The position numbers were made by a program, and so were the translations under genes. The notes beneath the pieces were generated by a model that was not told where the DNA came from, did no database searches, and saw nothing but the letters and a program-made list of their open reading frames with translations. A stretch of 41,378 bases of DNA, taken from Acidisphaera sp. L21. Its GTDB lineage: Bacteria; Pseudomonadota; Alphaproteobacteria; Acetobacterales; Acetobacteraceae. Location of the stretch: assembly GCF_009765685.1 (NCBI RefSeq), contig NZ_LMUY01000048.1, positions 1 to 41,378 of the forward strand. The letters run 5' to 3'. Below, piece after piece: positions 33,649 through 41,378 of the stretch; the stretch's first letter is position 1, and each line of letters starts with the position of its first letter.

Positions 33649-34782
33649 ATGGCAGACAAAAAGAACCAGCATTTCGTGCCAAAATTCCTGATGCGCCACT
33701 TCTCTCCCGATGTGGAAGAAAAGACCATTGGTATGTTCAACATACGCAAAGGGAAAACACTTGACTGCCCAGTTGGCTTGAGCGGGCAATGCCAGAAACC
33801 TTACTTCTATGGTCAAGATCTCGTAATGGAAAACATATTGTCCGAGTTTGAGGGAACAATAAGTGCCTTGTTCAAAGCCATAATACAGGGGCGCAGGGCT
33901 CCGGCATACGGGACAAGAGCGCATTTTGATTTGCTGACTTTCATTGCCCTGCAGGCCTCTCGCACTGAGGCGCGCTCAGTGCACACGAATGAAATGGCCG
34001 ACAAGGTGGCTCGTGCGATGATGGAGCGAACCGCGCCTGAGTTGCTTGCTTACATTGACCGACTTGGCTTCAGAATTGGAATGGAAAGCGCTCCGGCTTA
34101 CAATGTAAGGATGGGGATGATGCTCAGCCCCATCCTTATTGACCTCAATATAAAGCTGCTTGCTTCTCCCGTCGGAACCGCGTTCTTGCTGTCTGACAAT
34201 CCTGTATTGGAATTCAACTCGCATTTTAGAGAAAGCAACTCTCCTTTTACACATGGCATGTCTTCCATAGGCCTCCAAATAGCACTTCCTATCAATCCAG
34301 GGCTTTGCCTGGTGATGTACGACTCCAGCGTCTACAAGTTGGGAAAAAATAAGGAACCGACTGTTGCGATTACCGCGCAAGACGTCCGCCAGCTAAATAT
34401 AGCATTCTATCTCAATGCGCTTAATAACATGTATTTTAAAACTGAGGTCGGAGCGGCAGAGTGCCGCAGCATACACGCCAGATACGCAGGACTTAGGCTA
34501 GATTCCACGGTGTTGTTTGAAACGTCTCCAATCGACGGCAGCCCTAATCAGCTCTTGCGATTTGGGCAGCGCCATCCGAGATTTTGCCCATCACTACCGT
34601 CGGCATTCACGGCCCGAAAGGGCGTCAGAGTTCGGCAGCCCGGCCCTCGGGATCCTGTTTGGGCGAAACTGGTCGGCGAGTTTTCAGAAGAGATTGACGC
34701 TGGCAAGCGAATGTGGGGCGACTTTCCCGAGTTTGCGCAACAGCGTGGGTGGAAGTTTGATCGCGATGGACAAATGACTTAG
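33649..34782 (+). CDS. DUF4238 domain protein
   Basis: 377 residues from ATG 33649, with GAGAGG eight to nine bases upstream. The N-terminus KKNQHFVPKFLMRHFSPD is the DUF4238 signature, and the later conserved section with LSDNPVLEFN and LQIALPINPGLCLVM fits the family. DUF4238 proteins are found scattered in mobile and accessory regions; no biochemical activity is established that I can cite. Codon use is visibly less GC-rich than in the core genes, pointing to transfer. The last 60 residues are basic and differ from the core domain. There are no TM segments. Confidence 0.85.
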   Translation: MADKKNQHFVPKFLMRHFSPDVEEKTIGMFNIRKGKTLDCPVGLSGQCQKPYFYGQDLVMENILSEFEGTISALFKAIIQGRRAPAYGTRAHFDLLTFIALQASRTEARSVHTNEMADKVARAMMERTAPELLAYIDRLGFRIGMESAPAYNVRMGMMLSPILIDLNIKLLASPVGTAFLLSDNPVLEFNSHFRESNSPFTHGMSSIGLQIALPINPGLCLVMYDSSVYKLGKNKEPTVAITAQDVRQLNIAFYLNALNNMYFKTEVGAAECRSIHARYAGLRLDSTVLFETSPIDGSPNQLLRFGQRHPRFCPSLPSAFTARKGVRVRQPGPRDPVWAKLVGEFSEEIDAGKRMWGDFPEFAQQRGWKFDRDGQMT

Positions 34783-35030
34783 GTTTCACCTTATCGGCGC
34801 TTCTCCGGAGCCGCAGCCTACGCCATCGCACTGTTTAGACGCTCAGGCTGCCCCGTCTTCCACAAGCCAGGGCAGCCCTTCGCAACACCTCAGCCCAGCC
34901 GCAGCGCAAGCGCTGGGGACTGGCACAGGGCGATCTCTAATCCGTCACGGCCGACAATGGTTTGCTTGGCTGCCCGCCTCCCGCCCGGCGCCAGGCGTTC
35001 ACCAGTTCGGGTCGGGTCTCGATCACCAGC

Positions 35031-35627
35031 CTATAGATCGCCCCGACCCTGGATGGTCGGGTCATACCCGTTGTCGGCCGACGGCAGATCACGGCTTGCA
35101 CCGCCGCGTTGTAGCTCCTGATACACCTGCCAAGGGACGGGCTGCAGGTTGAACGGCTCCAGCTGGTAAGCCTCTGGCGGCATCAACGTAAGATCCGCAT
35201 GGGTGCCGCTCTCGTCCAAGCGGTAGGTGACCTCACCTATAACCCAGCGCTGCGTGCTGACCTTTAGCAACGGCACGTCCACACTGACCAGCGCGTTGGG
35301 TTGCCATAGCTTTCCAGCGCTGTCGCGCCACGTGTCGGTTGTCAAAGTGCTGACGCGGCTTCTGCCATTCCTCCGGGTCATCTCCCACGTCGCCCGGCGC
35401 TGGGCGAAGTTCATGCTTTGGTCAACTTGCTCTGAAACGATGATGTGCGGCCGGAGGCGAAGCGGGGGCTGGGAAGCGTCGTGCAAGTTGACCTGGCTGT
35501 TGCCGTTTGTCGCCCCATCGAAAGCTTGCCTCGTCTGGAAAAACGCATCGGTGGACATCCACGTCACGACGTAATCTGAGAACCGCTGATCCATCGAGAA
35601 CGTCGTGCCGGCAGCCTCCACGTTCAC
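35031..35627 (-). pseudogene. C-terminal remnant of a phage Mu gpP/gp44-like baseplate protein
   Basis: About 198 residues are open from GTG 35627. They read like the C-terminal half of Mu-type gpP (baseplate hub): EAAGTTFSMDQRFSDYVV, NALVSVDVPLLKVSTQRWVI and GTHADLTLMPPEAYQLEPF are typical. Full-length relatives are nearly twice as long, so the N-terminal half is missing. The 248 bases further down (34783-35030) hold no recognisable gene. On the upstream side the frame joins a piece of a different phage gene (35629-35858), which indicates a deletion within a former prophage. Confidence 0.7.
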
Positions 35628-35628
35628 G

Positions 35629-35858
35629 CCCTGTGGGAAAAGCCAGCTTCAGCGCAGCGCCCGGGTTCTTGTGTGCAGCGAGGGACGACATGATTGCAGC
35701 GATCCGACCACGCTCGCGGGCGCCTTTGACCTTCGCGTCCGTGTCGTCGCTTTCGTCGCTATCATCGTCGCCATCGCTGACCTTTTTCTTGGCAGCGCGC
35801 TTCTTTGCCTTCAGCTTCTTCGTGGCCTCGTCGTCGCCACCCTCGTCCTTCAAGAGAC
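35629..35858 (-). pseudogene. Tail of a phage head-maturation protease-like gene
   Basis: In a frame one base off from the gpP remnant there is a Lys-rich stretch, an acidic run (SDGDDDSDESDDTD), then GARERGRIAAIMSSLAAHKN and AALKLAF. The last part matches the C-terminal ending seen in phage ClpP/S49-type prohead proteases (a repeated ER.RI.AI..S pattern). The body of the protease is absent. Its direct junction to the gpP-like remnant is not found in intact phages, where the two genes are kilobases apart. Confidence 0.5.
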
Positions 35859-36062
35859 GATAGCGCCAGCGGCAATAATGCAACCGCTTGTGATTGCAAC
35901 GCCGGGTAAAACAATACTTGAAGCATCGAGCCAACACCATGGGACCAGGACAACCGCTGGAGTGGGTTGCCACTCGCGCTTCCACCCCGACCAAGCCGTG
36001 ACGCGCTAACAATCTGGTAACCCCTAGCGTTTACAAGTGGGCATCTTTTCCCGGCGGGTGCC

Positions 36063-36350
36063 ATGACCATCGATGTGCAGAACGTGGCTGATCAGACTGA
36101 CGCGATCAGCTCGGCTGAGCGTCGGCGCTTAGGCCGAGCCGATGTCTCGCCTACGCTCATCGAGCTGCTGCGGGCGCCTGCGAAAGACGCCGACCTCCCC
36201 GAGGATCTTCGCCGTGCACTTGAGGATGAAGGCGAACTGCCCATTGAGGTAGATCCGATTGCGCCGGCACGCGGCATCGCATTGGGCGTGGCGTTGTCCG
36301 TGCCGATCTGGGCCGGGATCGGTGGACTGATCTACACGCTGGTGAAGTGA
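36063..36350 (+). CDS. Hypothetical protein with C-terminal TM helix
   Basis: 95 residues. The first 65 are charged and probably helical (SAERRRLGRADVSPTLIELL), then VDPIAPARGIALGVALSVPI leads into a single TM segment ending WAGIGGLIYTLVK. I do not recognise a family. The upstream GGCGGG is a plausible ribosome-binding site. The gene is followed by a second short open frame 22 bases on and may be paired with it. Confidence 0.55.
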   Translation: MTIDVQNVADQTDAISSAERRRLGRADVSPTLIELLRAPAKDADLPEDLRRALEDEGELPIEVDPIAPARGIALGVALSVPIWAGIGGLIYTLVK

Positions 36351-36371
36351 TCCGCTCCCGGAGTTGACGAG

Positions 36372-36548
36372 ATGCTTGACGAGACAGCCCTGATTGCCCG
36401 GTTTGTTGATGCCCTTGGCCGTGACTGGGACAGCGTCGACCGGGCCTTCACCTGGCTTCACGCAATCGATGACGCTTCCAATAATGCTAAGGACGTCTGT
36501 GAAGCAAACGAGCCGGTCGCGGAGCTCGAGCAGCGGCAAGCAGCCTAG
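36372..36548 (+). CDS. Small hypothetical protein, 58 residues
   Basis: ATG 36372 to TAG 36548 encodes an acidic, helical peptide starting MLDETALIARFVDALGRDWD and ending ELEQRQAA. CCGGAG precedes the start at about 10 bases. It has no TM segment and no family I know. The start lies 22 bases after the stop of the 95-residue gene, suggesting a two-gene unit. It is short, so the call is tentative. Confidence 0.45.
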   Translation: MLDETALIARFVDALGRDWDSVDRAFTWLHAIDDASNNAKDVCEANEPVAELEQRQAA

Positions 36549-36629
36549 GCGACTGAGAACGCAGCCGATTAACTGATCTTCCTTTGTTTTCGTGGACACC
36601 ATGCGGCATGATTTAGCGAGAGGTGTTCG

Positions 36630-37486
36630 ATGGATCAGCAGGCGACGAGAGCCAAGCCGTTCCTTTACAGAGGATTATAAGCGCCAGGTCGTGGACCTTG
36701 GGGAAGCAGCGTGGGTACGTCGACGGCAGTTGCGGCCGAAATCGGCCTGCACCCGACATTGCTGTGCCAATGGGTGCGGTAGTATAGCGCTGGCACTGCC
36801 ACGGCCGAGGCGGGACGATTGGCAACTGTCCCCTCACTCAAACGCGTGCCCGTTCCGACAGCCGACCAGGCGGCCGAGATCGCGCGGCTGCGGCGTGCGC
36901 GGTCTCGTCGTCCCCCGACGGCGGGTGCAAACGGCCGACAGCCGCCACGCCTTTCGATTGCCCCCAATCGGCTGGACCGAACGTTCACGACTGCAACGCC
37001 AAACCAAGTCTGGCTGGCAGACCTGACCTACATCGCAACCGAAGCGGGCTGGCTTACATGGCGGCCGTTATGGACCTGCACACCCGCAAGATCGTCGGCT
37101 GGAGCATGCGTGAGCATCTCCGCGCTGAGCTGGCAACATCGGCGCTCATGATGGCCATCCAACGTCAGCGGCCGAGCCCGGATCTCGGCCAGCAATCCAA
37201 CCGCGGAGTCCAATATGCGTGCGATGACTACCAAGCAGCCCTGAAGGTTGTAGGTATCATCCCATCCATGAGCCGGCGGGCTAACCCACTGGACAACGCG
37301 CCGATCGAAAGCTTCTTCCACACGCTGAAGACCGAGCTGGTGCATCATAGGACCTACGCCACCAGGCATGACGCCAAACGCGACTTGTTCGCGTATGTCG
37401 AGGGCTTCTACAATCGCCAGCGCCTTCATTCGGCCCTAGGGAGACGCCAGGGACGCGACTCTGGCCGCGCAGAGCCTTTGCAATAA
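36630..37486 (+). pseudogene. Degraded IS3-family transposase
   Basis: OrfA pieces appear in three frames: MDQQATRAKPF, SFTEDYKRQVVDL and VAAEIGLHPTLLCQWVR, the last ended by an in-frame TAG. These are joined by AEIARLRR, then a deletion removes the end of OrfA and the start of OrfB. The OrfB integrase core follows: TPNQVWLADLTYIATEAGWL, VMDLHTRKIVGWSMREHL, and ANPLDNAPIESFFHTLKTEL with the DDE Glu. The C-terminus is also altered. The left end probably lies near 36580 (TTTTCGTGGACACC); no matching right inverted repeat is seen. The element cannot be active. Confidence 0.9.
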
Positions 37487-37847
37487 GCTCTGCTTGCTCG
37501 ACTCATCAGCAGTTGCGGGAATGCGCGTCAGAATGGTCAAGGCCGGGGCAAGGGGTCAAAGGTACATTCTGGGGTGGCGAGGCGCTCATCAACCCGGCCG
37601 GGGTGGCAACCTTATCAAGCAGTCCAATGTCCACGCCACGGTCGCCTACAACGCAGTTCCACGATGTTCCAACTCCGTGAAATCACTCGTGGGTATCCAA
37701 AGCCTCAATAGCTTGCTACCTCTAGCAAGGACCATGGACTGTTTGCATCATGACAGCTGAGTTACCGTGTGTTAGCAGGAATTTTCTGTTCGCTTGAGAA
37801 CGCCACCTGTCCTTAATTCAATAGAGTGGACAGGAAAGGAGAAGCCG
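37487..37847. other. Gap between the IS3 remnant and wcbI-like gene
   Basis: About 360 bases with no convincing gene; an 88-residue open frame at 37494 has a biased composition and no homology I recognise. The right end carries the hairpin and ribosome-binding site of the next gene. The left part may be further IS debris. Confidence 0.4.
37806..37834 (+). promoter_or_regulatory. Hairpin in the leader of the WcbI-type gene
   Basis: CCTGTCC (37806-37812) and GGACAGG (37828-37834) are a perfect seven-base inverted repeat with a 15-base loop. The stem touches the AAAGGAG ribosome-binding site (37835-37841). It could be an operator or an RNA element that affects translation. Confidence 0.4.
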
Positions 37848-38726
37848 ATGAGTGCATCGTTTGGTATCGTAGGGAATTGTACGGCTCGAGGTTTCGCACG
37901 TAGCCTTGAGTTGCTTGTTCCTGGATCACGCGCTTTCGTCTTCCATTTAGGCAAGATCGCCACAGAGCCATCTGAAGTTCGAAAGGCTGGGTGGCTTAAG
38001 TCTTTGGCAGAAGCAGACATAGTCTTTTCTCTGCCGCTGAGCGGCGGCACCTACGGGGACTTCGAGCCCGATAAGTTGGAGAAGATTTGCCAGAAGGTCG
38101 TCCGGTTTCCGTATATTGCCTTTACGGGTTATCAACCTGATTGCATTTATATTAGGAAAGAGGGTCGCGATATACAGGGACCGATGGGGCCTTACCACTC
38201 CGCCCTCGTTGCAGGTGCGTTTCTTGAGGGATTGTCGGCAGCCAGGACTGTTCGGTTATTTAACAACTACGTCTTCGCCTCGCTTGGCTATTTCGACCAA
38301 TTTGAGAAAGCCGCGGTTGCGTTGCAGCGATCGGCGACGCAGCTCGGCTACGACATTGGCCCAATGTTGCACGGAGACGTCTTCATGCACACCGTCAATC
38401 ACCCAACCATCTCGGCCATACATGCTGTCGCCATCCAAGCCTTGGATCTCGCCGGGATCCGGTTTGATCGAGACCTCATCCCGAACGCCCCTGACGATGA
38501 ATTGCGTGGTGCGGCGCGGTGGCCGATCTACCCCGGAATCGCCCAGGCCCTCAGCAAGCCGGGCGGCAGTTATGAGTTCTTTCACGCTGTGTTGGGAAAA
38601 AAGAATCTGCACGAGTTCGTAGTCGCAAGCCACGAGGCTTTTGCAGCGGTCGAAGGAGGGTTTACCGCCCCGGCATTGGACCGTGCACGCCGGTTTCTGC
38701 AGGCTGAGCTTGTTCAGGCCGTATAG
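37848..38726 (+). CDS. WcbI-family putative acetyltransferase for surface polysaccharide
   Basis: 292 residues from ATG 37848, with AGGAG seven bases upstream. The N-terminus FGIVGNCTARGFARSLELL is the WcbI-type nucleotide/CoA-binding start, and SLPLSGGTYGDFEPDK, VRFPYIAFTGYQPDCIYI and GPYHSALVAGAFLEGLS follow as in that family. WcbI proteins take part in capsule synthesis, probably as acyltransferases. It is the only polysaccharide gene visible, flanked by IS remnants on both sides, so it looks like cargo cut out of a larger cluster. The codon bias is less GC-rich than the core genome. Confidence 0.85.
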   Translation: MSASFGIVGNCTARGFARSLELLVPGSRAFVFHLGKIATEPSEVRKAGWLKSLAEADIVFSLPLSGGTYGDFEPDKLEKICQKVVRFPYIAFTGYQPDCIYIRKEGRDIQGPMGPYHSALVAGAFLEGLSAARTVRLFNNYVFASLGYFDQFEKAAVALQRSATQLGYDIGPMLHGDVFMHTVNHPTISAIHAVAIQALDLAGIRFDRDLIPNAPDDELRGAARWPIYPGIAQALSKPGGSYEFFHAVLGKKNLHEFVVASHEAFAAVEGGFTAPALDRARRFLQAELVQAV

Positions 38727-39033
38727 TTCGACCCTCGTGCTTAGGATTATGAGTATCGCACTTAAAAAGTATGAGATGTTTTCATAGGTTGCGTTCTGAT
38801 TACGCCACGGCAGTCGGCGCAGACCCATGAGGATGGGATGAGACCGGCGACGCATCCTCGAGTTCTGGCTGGCCACGTCACCAAGAGAGTGCCTGCTCGG
38901 CGCCAACCGTGGTTGTCTGCACGCTGACGCCTATGCTGGGTTCGAACAACTCTGCCCGCCCGCGCAGCTTGGCGGTGCACCTCCCCTGACTGACGTCGCA
39001 TGCTGGAGCCATGCGCGGGTTCTATCAGGAATT
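38727..39033. other. Gap between WcbI-type gene and IS256 remnant
   Basis: About 300 bases with only short antisense open frames. No promoter, repeat or gene stands out; the right end borders the IS256 left end. Confidence 0.4.
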
Positions 39034-40318
39034 CGTGTCTGGGGTCCGATTAGGACGAAAGGACCCTTTCCATGGCGCGTCGCAAACAACCTGTTATCCC
39101 GGATGCCCTGCTTGACCAGCTTCTCGACGGTGCGGATCCTCGCACAGCTTTCAACCCGGACGGTGTGCTCGACGCGCTAAAGAAGGCGTGGCCGAACGGA
39201 TGTTGAATACCGAGATGGATCAGCACCTGGGCAGCGAAGCGGCCGGCGGTCGCGCCAACACCCGCAATGGCTACGGCCAGAAGACGGTGCTGACCGACAC
39301 TGGACGGTTGGCCCTGGAATGGACCCCGGGATCGGCAAAGCACATTAGATCCGCAGTTGATTGCCAAGTATCAGCGCCGATTCCCTGGCTTCGATGAGAA
39401 GATCATCTCTATGTATGCGCGTGGAATGAGCACGCGAGAGATCCAGGGCCACATCCGTGAACTCTACGGCCTGGACATCTCCCCAGACCTGGTCAGCGCC
39501 ATTACTGATGCCGTGCTGGAGGAGGTGGCCCTCTGGCAGAACCGACCGTTGGAGGCGAGCTATCCTCTGGTCTTCTTCGACGCTTTGCGGGTCAAGATCC
39601 GCGATGAGGGCCTGGTGCGCAACAAGGCCATCCATGTCGCCCTTGGCGTCAGGGCGGACGGAACCAAGGAGGTGCTGGGGCTCTGGATTGAGCAGAATGA
39701 GGGGGCCATATTCTGGCTGCGGGTCATGAACGAACTGAAAACCTTGGTGTGGAGGACATCCTGCTCGCCGTAGTCGATGGGCTCAAAGGTTTTCCGGAAG
39801 CCATCCGGGCGGTCTTTCCTGAAGCCACGGTTCAGACCTGTATTGTTCATCTGCTGCGCTATTCGCTGGGTTTCGTATCCTTCAAGGACCGCAGGGATGT
39901 CGCCACCGCGCTGAAGGACATCTACCGGGCCAAAGACGATATCGCCGCCTCCGTCGCGCTGGATGCCTTTGAGGCCGGGCCCTGGGGAGCAAAATATCCC
40001 GCCATCGTGCAGAGTTGGCGTCGCGCCTGGCACGAAGTCATCCCGTTCTACGCTGTTCCCGATGACGTCCGCAGGATCCTCTACACCACCAATTCCATTG
40101 AGGCGCTAAACGCAAAGCTGCGGTAGCGTCCGAACCCGCGGACATTTTCCAACCGACAAGGCAGCCCTCAAGCTGCTGTTTCTCGTCTTGCACCGTGCCG
40201 AGAAGGAATGGATCATGCCACCGCGTGAATGGACCATGGCAAAGGCACAATTCGCTATCCTCTTCCCAGAGCGATCCACAAAAGCGCGAGCCTGAGCAAT
40301 CAACAGGCCCCATACACG
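39034..40318 (+). mobile_element. Inactive IS256-family insertion sequence
   Basis: Imperfect terminal inverted repeats flank a broken transposase gene: CGTGTCTGGGGTCC at 39034-39047, and the reverse complement of 40306-40318, CGTGTATGGGGCC. The length of about 1285 bases fits the family. No target duplication was resolved by eye. Confidence 0.75.
39072..40295 (+). pseudogene. IS256-family transposase with four frameshifts
   Basis: The full-length gene can be followed in pieces: MARRKQPVIPDALLDQLLDG, AERMLNTEMDQHLGSEAAGG, then the DDE core LIAKYQRRFPGFDEKIISMY, PLVFFDALRVKIRDEGLVRN (first Asp), LLAVVDGLKGFPEAI (second Asp), and TTNSIEALNAKLR (the Glu), ending ALKLLFLVLHRAEKEW. Shifts lie near 39185, 39335, 39742 and 40125. 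About 408 codons would be intact-length. All catalytic residues remain, so the decay seems recent, but it cannot make a working transposase. Confidence 0.9.
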
Positions 40319-40349
40319 GAAATTCGGATAGTCCCTCGCGCCCTGGCTT

Positions 40350-40496
40350 GGTGCCATCCACAGAGAAATGCTCATCCGACATCAACGCCCGCACCCCCGG
40401 CTGGGCCACCACGGCAGCCAGCAGCCGCTGGGCCACATCGCCGTCCAGCAGCCGGGCGCGGTTCTTGTCAATCGGCATGGAATTTGGGCTCTGACT
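40350..40496 (-). pseudogene. Fragment of an IS1182/IS5-type transposase
   Basis: About 48 residues on the minus strand read MPIDKNRARLLDGDVAQRLL, then AAVVAQPGVRALMSDEHFSVDGT. This is the KNR..LL..DVA and DEHFSVDGT section just before the first catalytic Asp of IS1182/IS5-type transposases. The rest is missing on both sides. It lies between the IS256 and ISL3 elements. Confidence 0.65.
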
Positions 40497-40518
40497 CAAT
40501 CTCGGTGCAGGTTGATGG

Positions 40519-41378
40519 TCAGGCTGGACTTGGGATGACGAGGCGTGCCCGGAGGAGATCAAGCCGAGCGCGGCCATACATCTGGCGTTTGAAAAGCTTC
40601 AGTTTCGTGATCTGACCCTCGGTCTGGCCGTTCGACCATGGCTGGGTCAATGCGGCTCGCACCGCGTCCAGGTCGGCTTTGACGCCCTTGCCAAATGAGG
40701 CAAGCAGGCTGGCTCCGGTGTCGGCCAGCCACGGTGCCAGCGCGTCAGCGTCACCCGCCCGCAGCATGCGGTGAAAGCGGTCCATCAGATCGCGCGCCAT
40801 CCCAAGAGCAGGCACCCCGCTTTCGATCGCAGCCACCGTTATGGCATCCGCCTTGGACAGGTGGTCACGCCGCGTCGTCAGCAAGCGGCTCAGTTGGCGC
40901 GCAGGTGGCGCGGTGCGGGACAGGGTTTGCCCGACCTTCTCGGTGCGCCGCCGCCGGGTAGCCCATTCCGCCACCACCCAAACACCGCCTTGAAATCCCG
41001 CAGCGCGAAGTCGGCGCCAGAGTTCGGCACCATTGCGGCAACCGCCGTCCCACTCGGCTGCCAGCTTAACGAGGAACGGCTCCAGGATGCTGGTGAGGCA
41101 GCGGAATACATCGCCGTCGGCGCCGCGCAGCACGCCGCGTACCAGCTTGCGGCTTCGACCCGTCTGCCGCGCGATCTTCTTGATCGGCATCCCTGCCGCG
41201 GCCAGCGCTTTGATGGTTCGGTTGCTGTCCTGGCGCAGCAGAAACCCATCGTATTGGATGCGCTCGGCCTGGGTCAGCAGCGCCGGATCGATCACCGTGG
41301 CGTTGAGCATCTCGCGGATGGCGCGCATCGAGCGTCTGACGGCTTCCAGGAAGGCGGCGCTGACGTTCTCCATCAGGT
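40519..41378 (-). CDS. ISL3-family transposase, C-terminal part (runs off window)
   Basis: The frame is open to the right edge, so only the C-terminal 286 residues or so are present. LMENVSAAFLEAVRRSMRAI, PIKKIARQTGRSRKLVRGVL, RNGAELWRRLRAAGFQGGV, ALTQPWSNGQTEGQITKLKL and FKRQMYGRARLDLLRARL are conserved in ISL3 transposases with the DDE Glu in the last third (NGQTEG). No frameshift is seen in this part. The ATG at 41373 is internal, not the true start. The element may be intact beyond the window. Confidence 0.9.
   Translation of the reverse strand, partial: LMENVSAAFLEAVRRSMRAIREMLNATVIDPALLTQAERIQYDGFLLRQDSNRTIKALAAAGMPIKKIARQTGRSRKLVRGVLRGADGDVFRCLTSILEPFLVKLAAEWDGGCRNGAELWRRLRAAGFQGGVWVVAEWATRRRRTEKVGQTLSRTAPPARQLSRLLTTRRDHLSKADAITVAAIESGVPALGMARDLMDRFHRMLRAGDADALAPWLADTGASLLASFGKGVKADLDAVRAALTQPWSNGQTEGQITKLKLFKRQMYGRARLDLLRARLVIPSPA

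Noticed and set aside
1-41378. CRISPR array or complete known anti-phage system
   Set aside because: No regularly spaced direct repeats, no Cas, restriction, retron, CBASS or similar signature genes could be recognised.

Overview
The window is high-GC DNA from what looks like an alphaproteobacterium of the Acetobacteraceae/Rhodospirillales type. This is inferred from base composition, frequent TTG/GTG starts, a DUF2852 protein, a CheB-CheR-HWE kinase and malate synthase G; no rRNA or other taxonomic marker is present. Positions 1-32400 read as ordinary chromosome with tightly packed genes. From about 32400 to the right end the base composition drops and becomes uneven, and the content changes to hypothetical genes, prophage debris and broken insertion sequences. 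The change falls immediately 3' of a tRNA-Ser(GCU), a classic integration site.

Region 1 (1-6645) is an iron-uptake locus. A minus-strand, largely overlapping gene string runs from a Fur-box promoter (5587-5637): TonB-dependent siderophore receptor, PiuC-type Fe(II)/2-oxoglutarate dioxygenase, PepSY membrane protein (PiuB-like), ExbB, ExbD and TonB (cut by the window edge). A Sel1-repeat protein diverges from the same Fur box. The locus thus carries receptor, energising motor, and likely reduction and hydroxylation steps in one transcription unit. Region 2 (6672-9000) holds an XRE regulator, a 480-base non-coding stretch with repeated CTATC boxes, a 71-residue small protein and an HSL-type esterase.

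Region 3 (9081-15775) carries an M20 amidohydrolase overlapping a nitroreductase, an orphan lipoprotein, YajC, a DUF815 AAA ATPase overlapping a metallo-beta-lactamase-fold hydrolase, and a Uup-like ABC-F ATPase. Region 4 (15795-20689) is a possible signalling unit: a CheB-CheR-coiled coil-PAS-HWE histidine kinase, a frameshifted single-domain response regulator and a cytochrome P450. Region 5 (20760-27716) has malate synthase G, a family 5 solute-binding protein, a glycine-zipper lipoprotein, DUF2852, a TetR regulator and seryl-tRNA synthetase. Region 6 (27771-32382) has an MFS transporter coupled to a ThDP-dependent acetolactate-synthase-like enzyme, a phage-type GH19 endolysin with a holin-like partner, a stand-alone AsnC/Lrp ligand-binding domain and tRNA-Ser.

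Region 7 (32400-41378) is the accessory segment: a three-TM protein, a DUF4238 protein, a fused remnant of two phage genes, two short hypothetical genes, a decayed IS3 element, a WcbI-type acetyltransferase, a decayed IS256 element with recognisable ends, an IS1182/IS5-type fragment and an ISL3-type transposase running off the right edge. No integrase, CRISPR array or complete known defence system is visible. The least explained parts are the membrane-protein/DUF4238 pair beside the tRNA and the iron operon with its built-in TonB motor.
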